Assembly (NCBI RefSeq): GCF_963662255.1
Contig: NW_026912192.1
Location: forward strand, 992,001 to 1,056,000
Source: Cinclus cinclus
Lineage: Eukaryota; Chordata; Aves; Passeriformes; Cinclidae
Reading direction: 5' to 3'
Length of the DNA stretch: 64,000 bases
Numbering within the stretch: the first letter of the stretch is position 1; every line of letters begins with the position of its first letter. A program made the position numbers and the translations under genes. The notes beneath the pieces are model-generated. The model ran no database searches. It was given only the letters and a program-made list of their open reading frames with translations, and was not told the DNA's origin. Shown here one piece after another: positions 54,642 through 64,000 of this stretch.

Positions 54642-55314
54642 GTCCATCATGTAGATGCCCATGTCCCCAAGAGTTGGGCTAATGTGGAGCACTGACACAA
54701 CGAGCAGATAGATCAGGCTGCAAGGATAGAGGTGTCACAGATAGACTTAGACTGGCAACACAAGGGAGAATTGTTCCTGGCTCGATGGGCCCATGATGCC
54801 TCAGGTCATCAGGGCAGAGATGCCACCTATAAGTGGGTATGAGATAGAGGGGTGGATCTCACCATGGACAGTATTTCCCAGGTTATCCATGACTATGAGA
54901 TGTGTGCTGCCATCAAGCAAGCCAAGCGAGTGAAGCCCCTCTGGTATGGGGGGCGGTGGTCCAAATATAAGTATGGGGAGGCCTGGCAGATTGACTACAT
55001 CACACTGCCTCAGACACGCCAAGGCAAGCGCTACGTGCTGACCATGGTGGAAGCCACCACTGGATGGTTGGAGACCTACCCTGTGCCTCATGCCACTGCC
55101 CGCAACACCATCCTGGGCCTGGAAAAACAAGTCCTTTGGAGACATGGTACCCCTGAGAGAATTGAGTCAGACAATGGGACTCATTTCAAGAACAGCCTCA
55201 TAAGCACCTGGGCCAGAGAACACGGCATCGAGTGGGTGTACCACATTCCTTATCACGCACCAGCGGCTGGGAAAGTGGAACGGTGCAATGGGCTGCTTAA
55301 AACCACCTTGAAGG
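54642..55314 (+). mobile_element. Both-ends-truncated piece of the young ERV family (RNase H end plus integrase)
   Basis: From gtccatcatgtagatgcc onward the sequence matches, in plus orientation, the RNase H tail and integrase of the ERV at 33.9-40.7 kb. The integrase frame (54,852-55,325) differs from that element's at only a few residues. It shares the TGA between RNase H and integrase (54,840-54,842). It stops at accaccttgaagg, where the gamma-type provirus LTR starts. The 5' part and the integrase C-terminus are missing. Confidence 0.93.
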
Positions 55315-55776
55315 TGATAGCATAGGGTTAAAATGTTTCTAAAATCATGGGAATTGTATAAATTTAGTGGATGGTAAGGTAGGCCTGGGGAACTAGGCCC
55401 TGGGAATGGGAACTAGGCCCTGGGAACAAATTAGATCAGGTGAAACTGCACCTGTGTAATCACCGTATGATAAATGATACGATTGTTTGGTAGTTGAATA
55501 TAGTTATTGTTTAATTGTAATAAGAATCATGAGAAAAGGTGTTTGGAGGACCTGATGAAAATTAGAGTAATTCATGCTTGGATAAGATCAATGTATACAA
55601 TAGAACAATATGAGTTTAATAATTAATATATAGTTACATAATTAAAAGGGTATAAAATCATGTTCATCTCAAATCCATGTTGGGGTCAGATTTGGGTTTG
55701 TAGCCCAGCTCCCAGAGCTTTTCAATAAATGCACCTGCATATAATCATCCTGTGACTATATGTTTCCACGCTAACA
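55315..55776 (+). repeat. 5' LTR of the gamma-type provirus
   Basis: Begins tgatagcatagggtt and ends cacgctaaca. TATAAAA lies at 55,651-55,657 and AATAAA at 55,724-55,729. Compared with the 3' LTR it has an extra ctaggccctgggaat-type duplication near 55,390-55,430. Confidence 0.93.
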
Positions 55777-55779
55777 TTT

Positions 55780-55797
55780 TGGTGACCCAGATGGGAC
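55780..55797 (+). promoter_or_regulatory. Primer-binding site, tRNA type uncertain
   Basis: TGGTGACCCAGATGGGAC follows the 5' LTR after ttt. The first nine bases match a tRNA-Trp-type site; the rest does not, so the primer tRNA is not settled. Confidence 0.6.
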
Positions 55798-55969
55798 CTT
55801 GTGAGTGCTGCTGATGACCCCATGACCTGATCACGCTCCAGCCGGCACCAAGGGATTCTCGGGGAGCCCATCGGCACCAGGACCCCCCACCGCTGACAAC
55901 GTCCCCTGGAGAAAGGTAAGGTTCTTTTAATCTGGTCTGGTTGCCTGCCAGTTAGACGCAGCGAAAGCT

Positions 55970-57770
55970 GTGTGTTGTTGGGCTAAGGAATTCCTGGTAT
56001 TGCCTAGGCACCGTCTGTCAGTCAATTGCAAAAGCATTGCAGGTTCAGCATCAGGGGTCTATTATAGCTGTAACATGGAGAAGTTCAAATGGATTTTGGG
56101 CGGCAATGCCCCCATACTACACACTTATCCTTTGGGGTGCTTAATAGCACATTGGAAGGAAGGTAATTTTGGGCACGAGTTACGTAAGGTTAAGTTGATT
56201 GATTATTGCAACACTTGGTGGCCAAAATATGTCTTGCATATAAAATAAAAAATTAAAAAAGGTTAAAAAAAGAGAGAAAAAAAAAAAGGAAAACGTGGCT
56301 GAAAAACGGTTCTTTGCAATATGACATGATTTCACAGTTATTGATGTTTTGTAAACAGGAGAGGAGATTGGATGAAGTTCTGTACATTGATTTGTTTTCC
56401 TGTTTGCAGGAAAAACCAGAGTGGCTGGCTCAGTGTGGGTTAATGATTGTTAAAATACCTGAAAACAATAATTGCATGGGTTGTGTCCAAGGGAAGCGTT
56501 GTTTAGAACACCTGGCATTGGATGAAAGTTTATATTGGAAAAATGATATAGATGGTGAATTGCTGGTAGCCCTCACGGCATCAAGGGAATCTGACCCTAC
56601 CTCACCTGACCCTATTTCACCTGACTCACTTACACCCCCCTGCCAAAAGATACCCTCCTCCCTCACCTACTCGTGCTCAGGGATACCCTCCTCCCTCACC
56701 TACTCGTGCTCAGGGATACCCTCCTCCCTCACCTACTCGTGCTCAGGGATACCCTCCTCCCTCACCTACTCCTGCTCAGGGATACCCTCCTCTCCCTCCA
56801 ACGCCTCCTTCACCTGCTCCTATCTTCCTGTACCCTCTTTGCTGTCTTCACCTGCCCCTCCTTCCCCAGAAAGTGACCAAGATGTAACTGTAATACAGAG
56901 ATATGGGGAGGGTGCAAAAGGAGTAGATAGTAGTGGGAGCGATGAAGATAAACCACTAACCCCTATTGCTCGTTGGACATGATTAAAATTAGCCCCGGCT
57001 TGGTCTAAAACAAGAGAGGGTTTATTAAGATCAGACAAACAAAAGAGAACTGTAGTTGCCCCTTTGAGACAATGAGCGGGAGTGGACAGACCGATTTTTG
57101 TAAATGTACTCTTTTCCCCAGGAGATTTAGTAATTTGGAAGCAGTCAGCTTGGACTTACAGAGAAAACCCTGATAAAGTGGCCAGAGTAGTGAAAATTAT
57201 TCTGAAAACTCAAAATCTGGACTGGGATGACATCCAAGTTATATTAGATACTCTAATGGCCTCTACCAAAAGGAAATGGTAGTTAGTGCAGCCAGGGAAA
57301 GGGTGAGAGAAGAAATTTGCAATGGGACTTTGGATTATAACTTTCCTACTGTGGACCCATTGTGGCATCCTAGTAGTCCACCTGGAGTGGATATGATGGG
57401 GCTGAGGAAATATCGAGGGTGGATGTAGGTGGGGGGGTTCAGGGTGCCATGCCTGGGACTGTGAATTGGTCCAAATTATATGAGATCAGGCAAGAAAGGG
57501 GGGAGTCTCCAGCTGCCTTTCTGGAAGGACTTGGGGAAGCAGCCAGGAAATATACTGACCTCCAGGTAGATGCAGAACAGGTGAAAATTCAGCTTGCTCT
57601 TGTCTTTCTTGGCCAATCATGGGATGACATTGGGAGGGAGTTGCAGAGATGGGGGGTGGGGGGGGGTGAGTTAAGAAGTTTGGACAGGTTGCTTGAGGTA
57701 GCTTGGACGTTTATAACAATAGAGAAAAAGAGGTTAACAAGCAGCAGGAGCAGAATCTCTTGGCAATAGT
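55970..57770 (+). pseudogene. Gag of the gamma-type provirus (broken)
   Basis: A matrix-like part (55,970-56,248, with LIDYCNTWWPKY) has no good initiator Met and ends in stops and a poly-A-rich gap. A second frame (56,314-56,982) carries a Ser/Pro-rich stretch with an 11-residue unit IPSSLTYSCSG repeated four times. A capsid-like part continues with FSPGDLVIWKQ (57,110 onward) and, in a shifted frame, the major-homology-like QERGESPAAFLEGL (57,490 onward). The nucleocapsid and its zinc knuckle are not found. Frameshifts lie near 57,280 and 57,420. Confidence 0.85.
56655..56790 (+). repeat. 33-bp in-frame repeat in gag
   Basis: The unit gataccctcctccctcacc plus tactcgtgctcagg repeats four times, then decays. 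Its length is a multiple of three, so the gag frame survives. Confidence 0.9.
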
Positions 57771-57879
57771 ACAAGGAAATTCAAGGGGAGGTGCTAGAAG
57801 CAGCTGAGGCAGAACTATGGGGAGGGGTGGGTTTGGCAAGGGCGGCAGAGGGTCAGTCATGCAAGGGTTGGGCTTGAAT

Positions 57880-60681
57880 CAGTGCCCATTGCAAACAGCA
57901 TATTGCAAAAGCCGTACAGGTCAAACAGTATCCTATAAAAACAGAAGCACGGCAAGGAATAGCAAAGACTATTGATAAATTCTATAATATCAAACTCTAG
58001 AAGAATGTGAATCAGAATATAATACACCAATATTCCCAGTAAAGAAACCCAATGGGGATTATAGGCTAGTACAGGATCTAAGGGCAATAAATAAAATAAC
58101 TAGACATTTATCCAGTACACATTGTTGACATCTGTAAAATAGATATATAAATGGTTTACTATAATTGATCTAAAAGATGCTTTCTTCTGCATACCCTTGA
58201 CAAAGAAAGTAGGAAACTGTTTGCCTTTGAGTGGGAAAATCCAGGAAATGGAAGAAAAACCCAGCTCACCTGGACATGACTACCCCAAGGATTTAAGAAC
58301 AGTCCGACCCTATTCAGAAACCAACTGGCAAAGGAACTAGAGATCTGGACCAAAGAGGGGCAAGTACTGAAAGACCAATAACTTTTGTTGCAGTATGTTG
58401 ATGATATACTGATAGCAATAGAAGAAAAGGCAACCTGCATGAAGGGAACAATTGAGATTTTGAATTCACTGGGAATGGGAGGGTACCAAGTGTCTAGAGA
58501 AAAGGCACAAATTGCCCAACAGACTGTAATTTACCTGGGATGTGAAATCTCACAAGGACAGAGAAAACTAGGTACTAACCATATCCAAGCTATTTGTGCT
58601 ATTCCAGAGCCCCAGAATCTTCACGAGCTGCGAATCTTCCTTGGAATGGCAGAGTGGTGTAGTCTGTGGATCAAGGACTATGGGCTAATTGCCAAACCCC
58701 TGTATGAAGCTCAAAAGACACAGCCCTTCACTTGGGGCAAACCACAGAAAGAGGCCTTGGTAAAATTGAAAGAAGCACTGACAATTGCTCCAGCATTAGG
58801 GTTACCTGATCTGTTTAAAGGCTTTCAGCTGTTTGTACATGAAAGGCTTCACCTGGCACTGGGAGTCCTGACTCAATGTTTGGGAAGCTGGAAAAGGCTG
58901 GTGGGCTATTTTTCCAAACAACTTGACAATGTAAGTGCCGGATGGCCTTCATGTCTGCGGGCAGTCGCAACCACTGTAATGTTGATACAAGAAACCAGGA
59001 AACTCACGATGGGAAGACACATAGATGTCTATGTGCCACACACGGTAACCACTGTTTTAGAGCAAAAGGGGGGGGACACTGGCTATCTCCAAGCAGGATG
59101 ATAAAATTCCAGGTAATCCTGACCAAGCAGGATGATGTCACATTAAAGACAACTAACTTTTTGAATCTAGCCTGGTTCCTAGGTACCACAACTGAAGAAG
59201 GCCCATTAGAGCATGACTGTGTAGAAGACCTAAAAGATGTCCCATTAGTGCAACCAGAGTGGGAGTTATTCACAGATGGAAGCAGCTTCATGGGGAACTG
59301 AATCAGATACGCTGGATATGCGGTAACAACAATCAGTACAGTAGTTGAGGCAGAAGCATTACCACCAAACACATCTGCCCAAAGGGCAGAACTGATTGCC
59401 TTAACCAGAGCACTAGAATTGAGTGAAGGGAAAAAAGAGAACATATGGACTGACTCAAAATATGCTTTTGGAGTAGTACATGTGCATGGAGCACTGTGGA
59501 AAGAAAGAGGACTGCTGTCTTCTCAGGGTATGCACATTAAACATCAAGACGCAATCCGGTAACTAATAAAAGTAATGCAAAAACCTGAGCAAATGGCAAT
59601 TATACACTGTAAAGCACACCAGTCAAGAGGTTCTAAAATTTGTGAGGGAAATCGAAAGGCAGACTGGGCAGCCTGACAGGTTGCTCAAAAGGTGCAAACA
59701 GCAATGGCATTGATACCTTTAAAACTTAATGTATCTCAATTCAATTTGCCTCCAAAACCAAAATATTCAGAAGACAAGAGACTGGGACGTTTGCTGAATG
59801 CACAAAAGAATTCAGAAGGGTGGTATGTAACTACACAAGGGCAAACAGTGGTATTCCCCCCTCCCCCCCCCCCCCAATAATATGAGAAATTTTACAAGTT
59901 AAACATAGTGAATGTCATTGAGGTGCAGAAGCACTGGTGAAATTGCTAAAACAAAATTTAATCTCAGTATGAATGTTAACAATGGCAAAATCAGTAATGA
60001 CAAAATGTGAGATTTGCTTGAGAAACAACCCAGTGGCTAGACAACAGACACAGCTAGGAAGAATTCAGGTAGGGATAGAACCAGGAGACTATTGGCAGGT
60101 AGATTTTGTAGAGTTACGAGAACCTCAAGGATGCTCGATAATATCTCTTAATGGGGGTTGACACATTTTCTGGATGGCCAGAAGCCCTTCCCTGTCACTC
60201 AAACCAAGCAAAAGAAACAGCTGAATGGTTACTACAAGAGATCATTCCCAGATTTGGGGTGCCTATAGGGATATCATCAGATAGGGGCCCACATTTTATA
60301 GCCACAGTGGTAAAAGAGGTGAGTAGGTTGCTAGGAATAACCTGGGACATCCACACACCATGGAGACCCCAGTCAAGTGGACAGGTAGAGAGGATGAATC
60401 AGACATTAAAGAGGCAAATCAGTAAAATATGCCAAGAAGCCAAACTGCCATGGCCACAAACTTTACCCATAGCAATGCTGAGGATTTGGATAAAGCCTAG
60501 AAGTGGGATGTTAGTCAGTCCTTATGAGATATTGTATGGGAAACCATATGAATCTCCCGAACCTAATCCAAATGTATATGTCACAGGGAAGCAGGAAGTG
60601 CATAATTATGTTCTGTCTCTTGGGAAAACTTTAGCTCAGCTTTCGAGTGCCCTCATGTGGAATAGGCCACTGACTCTTTGA
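57880..60681 (+). pseudogene. Pol of the gamma-type provirus (broken; protease missing)
   Basis: RT begins near 57,890 with QVKQYPIKTEARQGI and NTPIFPVKKPNGDYRL, interrupted by stops. The frame at 58,385-59,101 has QYVDDIL, the catalytic Asp pair and the connection region. RNase H shows ELFTDGSS (about 59,270) followed by a stop, and later an altered HxxxH region. An integrase zinc-binding CEICLRNN (60,005) and the core follow; D44 and E80 (35 residues apart) of the 60,151 frame are two of the DDE residues, the first being in the preceding frame (WQVDF). A frameshift at about 60,155 splits the core. No protease DTGA motif is seen between gag and RT: the gag end runs almost straight into RT. 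Confidence 0.88.
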
Positions 60682-60925
60682 GAATCCAGTTCATGACATC
60701 AATCTAGGAGACGACATGTACATTAAGACTTGGGACGAAGAACCATTAAAAGAAAGGTGGAGTGGACCCTACCAGGTGCTGTTGACCACTTTTACAGCAG
60801 TCAAGGTGGCTGGAGTGGATCCCTGGATACACTATACCTGAGTGAAGAAAGTCTGTCCTGGACTGTGGACTGCACAAGCTGTAGGACCAACAAAGCTGCA
60901 GATAAGATGTGTTTAATTGTTTTAA

Positions 60926-62560
60926 ATGATGTCAGGAATTGTGCCAATGCTCATTTTATGGTTATTAATATTAATGTCACCAGCTGGAATTAATGTTACT
61001 TTGGGATATGGAATGCAAAAGGATCAACTGACCACTCTTCATTCCAGAATGAAGAGGGAGGTCCAGGCAGAAACTCAGGTGATAAAAGTTTCCAATGCAA
61101 TTTGGGCTGAGAATGTAATGATTGGATTAGTCAAAGACTTTGCCACAATGCAAAACACCAATACCGAAGGCAGCGGGAGACCTAATAAGCTGGGGAATCC
61201 TAACATCAAAATTATCTGAAGTACAAAAGAACAAAACAATGCATGTAAACAAGTACCACAGTCGAGGCAAATAATCAAGGAGACCTGGAAAGTAATAGGG
61301 GAATGGACGAGGCCTTTGAGAAAACAGGACTGTATTTCAAGTCATGGAAAGGTAGGACAAATCATAGAATAGTGGGTTGAAGATCAAAACCTTGCAAACT
61401 GGGAATGCTTCTTGCCACGCTACAAAAAGATTAAAGAGAATATCACAGAGAATATCCACTCTTGTATGGAAGTGTGAGGAAAAAGATTGGAAAGGTCAAA
61501 CAGAACCCTGGGATAGTGTGTGGTCCATGAGTATACTTCAGAAATTTCAATATACGGCAAATACCCCTTGGTGCATTAAAATGGGAAGGACCTGAGAATG
61601 AAACAGATCCAGCAGTGATGAACACTGCCATTAGCAGTAGAATAAAGGCAGAAATAGTGAGTTGGTGGGCATGTAATAAAACTTATGATTGCACTTCTGA
61701 CAACATAAAGGTAAAACAAATGCCACCACTAGCAGTAGCCTTGCAAATTGGTTGTGCCTGCAGAGGGATCAAACACAAACGAAGTAAAGTGAATGATAAG
61801 ATAATAGTGGGATGTGGCAAGAGCACAATCCAAAGTTCAGGACAATTTGTATGGGCAACAAGTGATGGTACCTGGACAACACATCTGCCTGTAGATTTGG
61901 GAAAGTAAAAGAAATTACCTGGGCCTGCCTACTTTATGTCCAGTTTGGAAAAAAATCCCCATTTAAAGGAAAACATGAACTTCTGCAGATAAGAACAAGA
62001 TGAGAAGTTCCAGATCAGGATGAAACTTGGCAAGAACCCTCCAGTGGAGTGGAATTTGGGTGGGCCCGAGAGTCTTTATTCGGTCCTATAACAAACTACC
62101 AAAATAGAGAAATGTTATATAAACTTACAGGTCAAGTAGATACACTAGAAAGAGTCACCCAGGAAGGATTTGAAGAACTAAATGTTCACTTACAAGCAAC
62201 CACAAAAATGACTTTACAAAACCGATTGGCCTTAGATACGTTACTCCTTAAAGAGCACGGGGCATGCGGATTTTTAAATGGACAAATTGATCGTTGCTGA
62301 ATCCACATCCCAAACATAACTGCAGATGTAGAATGTTATATCAATCAGTTGAAACAAATAAGGTATTAGGCACAGAAGAACAAAAGGACTTGACTACGAG
62401 CTGGTTAGACAAAATCTTCAAAGGGTTAGGATGGAATGTGAGTTCATGGGTTAGGTCTATCATTGAGAATTTGGTAATCTTACTAATTATGTTCTTAGTG
62501 ATTTGGTTAGTCTACAGAATCCTGAAAAGAGAAATACAGAAAAGGATATCCTGGAACTGA
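60926..62560 (+). pseudogene. Env of the gamma-type provirus (broken)
   Basis: A short frame (60,926-61,219) starts with a hydrophobic leader (PMLILWLLILMSP), as in an Env signal peptide, and holds NVT glycosylation-type sites. The surface-subunit region to about 62,040 is split among frames by stops. The transmembrane-subunit frame at 62,049-62,300 contains a heptad-rich stretch and the class-typical LQNRLALDTLLLKEHG, then ends in a TGA right after a Cys. A shifted frame (62,294-62,560) supplies the membrane anchor (ENLVILLIMFLVIWLVY). Several independent breaks mean no envelope protein can be made. Confidence 0.85.
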
Positions 62561-62756
62561 AAGATAATGAAGACACTGACACAGGACAGAAATCCACACC
62601 CATCATCTTCAGGTTCCTCGGTTTGTGACAACATCCATGACCATGGTTACAACAACCATGGATTTGAAGACGAACATCAAGTAAAAACTCGGAAGCCAAG
62701 AGGACTGTATCAAGTGAAAGCATTTGCACTTATTATAGTGAAGTAAAAATACTTTC

Positions 62757-62768
62757 AAAGGGGGGAAA
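62757..62768 (+). promoter_or_regulatory. Polypurine tract of the gamma-type provirus
   Basis: AAAGGGGGGAAA lies immediately before the 3' LTR (tgatagc), the expected plus-strand priming site. Confidence 0.9.
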
Positions 62769-63225
62769 TGATAGCATAGGGTTAAAAATGTTTCCAAAAT
62801 CATGGGAATTGTATAGATTCAGGTGATGGTAAGAAAGGTTGGGTCTGGTAGGCCTGGGAATGGGAACTAGGCCCTGGGAACAAATTAGATCAGGTGAAAC
62901 TGCACCTGCGTAATCAACATATGATAAATGATACGACTGTATGGTAGTTGAATATAGTTGTTGTTTAATTGTAATAAGAATCACAAGAAAAGGTGTTTGG
63001 GGGACCTGATGAAAAGTACAATAATTCATGCTTGGATAAGATCAATGTATACAACAATATGAGTTTAATAATTAATATACAGTTACATAATTAAAAGGGT
63101 ATAAAATCATGTTCATCTCAAATCCATGTCGGAGTCAGATTTGGGTTTGTAGCCCAGCTCCCAGAGCTTTTCAATAAATGCACCTGCATATAATTATCCT
63201 GTGATTATGTGTTTCCACGCTAACA
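62769..63225 (+). repeat. 3' LTR of the gamma-type provirus
   Basis: 457 bp, tgatagcatagggtt to cacgctaaca, with the same TATA and AATAAA signals as the 5' LTR. The sequence next to it (gggtggtttccc) is unrelated to the flank of the 5' LTR. Confidence 0.93.
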
Positions 63226-64000
63226 GGGTGGTTTCCCTCCCCCTTTCTTCCCTGGTGAATTGGATATTTAATATAGATTGTAATTCCATCCAATTATACC
63301 TACTTAGTCTGAGGAATTGATCTAGTCTCTCAGATACCCCTGTAGGATCTTCCAATAGTTTTCCCATCTCTTTTTTTTAGTTTCTTACCTCCCCTGTGTT
63401 CAAGGGAACATTTACAAATCCAGTTAATTCAGTCTGTTGTCCCGCTAATGGGACTTCCCTCAGGGGGTAAAGGGGAGCCTTTGTGTCATTATCTCCCTCC
63501 TCTCTGCTGATCCTATCGCTCCTGGTATTTCTTTGACTCCAGGGAGTCCTTTGAGCTATTGGAGTAACAGAAGGGGAGGGAGCAGAGACATTGGGGGGGG
63601 GGGGTGTCTCCTGTATTTTTTGTATTTATATGGAAGTGGGAGATTATCAAGGGATTCCCAGGTAACCTTTTTTGTTATCCTCATCCTCTTTTTCCTTGAA
63701 CGCACATCCCGAGAATGGTTTATGCTGTTCTGTCCACAGAGCAGCACAGTCACATTCCTCTCTCATAAATGGTTCTTTACAAGCAACATATGTGTTTAAT
63801 GCTCGACAAATCCACCCCTCAAACGATCTGAACATGGCCCAATACAGATTATCTCTACGGATCATTTCTTTGGTCCACTTTATTAAACAAATATTGAATC
63901 AATTTTTCTTTACTTTTTCATTTGTATAATTCCCTTGTGTCTCAACGTCATTCCCAAAGGGCTGCCCGGTGGTATTTCTGGCAACCTACTGGTCGGGTTT
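63226..64000 (-). pseudogene. Gag of a third ERV (gamma-like), cut off at both ends
   Basis: On the minus strand, a matrix-like part (63,865-63,647: NLYWAMFRSFEGWICRALN) is followed by a Pro-rich linker and a capsid part reading PLREVPLAGQQTELTGFVNV and then EDPTGVSERLDQFL up to 63,230. The capsid pattern is that of class I gag. Stops interrupt it, for example where VRN is followed by a stop, and near 63,910. The element would continue beyond 64,000 upstream; downstream it is cut by the provirus LTR at 63,225. Confidence 0.82.

Larger units (their letters stand above)
55315..63225 (+). mobile_element. Defective gamma-type (class I) endogenous retrovirus, 7.9 kb
   Basis: Direct LTRs (55,315-55,776 and 62,769-63,225) differ by roughly 6% plus small indels, so the insertion is older than the 33.9-kb element. 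Between them lie a primer site, gag, pol and env in the usual order, all interrupted by stops and frameshifts. Class I membership rests on the integrase (FGVPIGISSDRGPHF style), the RT QYVDD motif and the env transmembrane region. The left flank is ERV fragment sequence and the right flank is a different ERV's gag; no target duplication is seen. Confidence 0.93.

Overview
This is vertebrate, almost certainly avian, repeat-rich DNA. The evidence is a CR1-type LINE, several endogenous retroviruses (ERVs) and solo LTRs, intron-containing genes, and a C2H2 zinc-finger (ZNF) family that I recognise from songbirds. Passerine is my inference; avian is well supported. The density of ERVs and satellite would suit a W chromosome, a microchromosome end or an unplaced contig, but the sequence alone cannot decide.

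Layout. Positions 1-11,670 are a tandem satellite of 1,379-bp units (8 full units plus about 0.46), followed by an older diverged edge to about 11,868. Positions 11,869-18,436 are single-copy DNA with no gene I can support. Positions 18,437-22,345 hold LTR-type repeats, a CpG-rich segment with three ZNF143-type sites, an AT-rich island and a 40-bp minisatellite split by an LTR. Positions 22,346-51,180 are a segmentally duplicated ZNF cluster. Three related units start near 22.4, 31.0 and 46.5 kb. Each has a G/C minisatellite, an E-box/CCAAT/octamer promoter module, a ZNF gene on the plus strand, and a remnant of a CYP4-type last exon on the minus strand. Copy A is a clear pseudogene, copy B has the best ORF (8 fingers, 2 of them missing a zinc ligand), and copy C is short and decayed. 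A fourth scrap (D) is at 45.0 kb. Between A and B is a broken mucolipin-type (TRPML) gene on the minus strand.

Copy B is interrupted just 3' of its ZNF gene by a nearly complete ERV (33,919-40,697, minus strand) with LTRs differing at about four sites, a tRNA-Lys-type primer site and no env. The empty target site survives in copy A.

The right end (51.2-64 kb) has a 183-bp tandem repeat, an LTR, a 5'-truncated CR1, and an ERV graveyard. There a both-ends-truncated piece of the same ERV family (54,642-55,314) abuts an older, defective gamma-type provirus (55,315-63,225). Its other side abuts a third ERV gag on the minus strand. The two flanks do not match and no target duplication is visible, which points to a rearrangement.

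I see no evidence for a wholly new system. The most informative signals are the satellite's array edge, the ERV insertion with its preserved empty site inside a zinc-finger array, the ERV's unusual Gag-like ORF and its in-frame stop codons, and the mismatched flanks of the gamma-type provirus.
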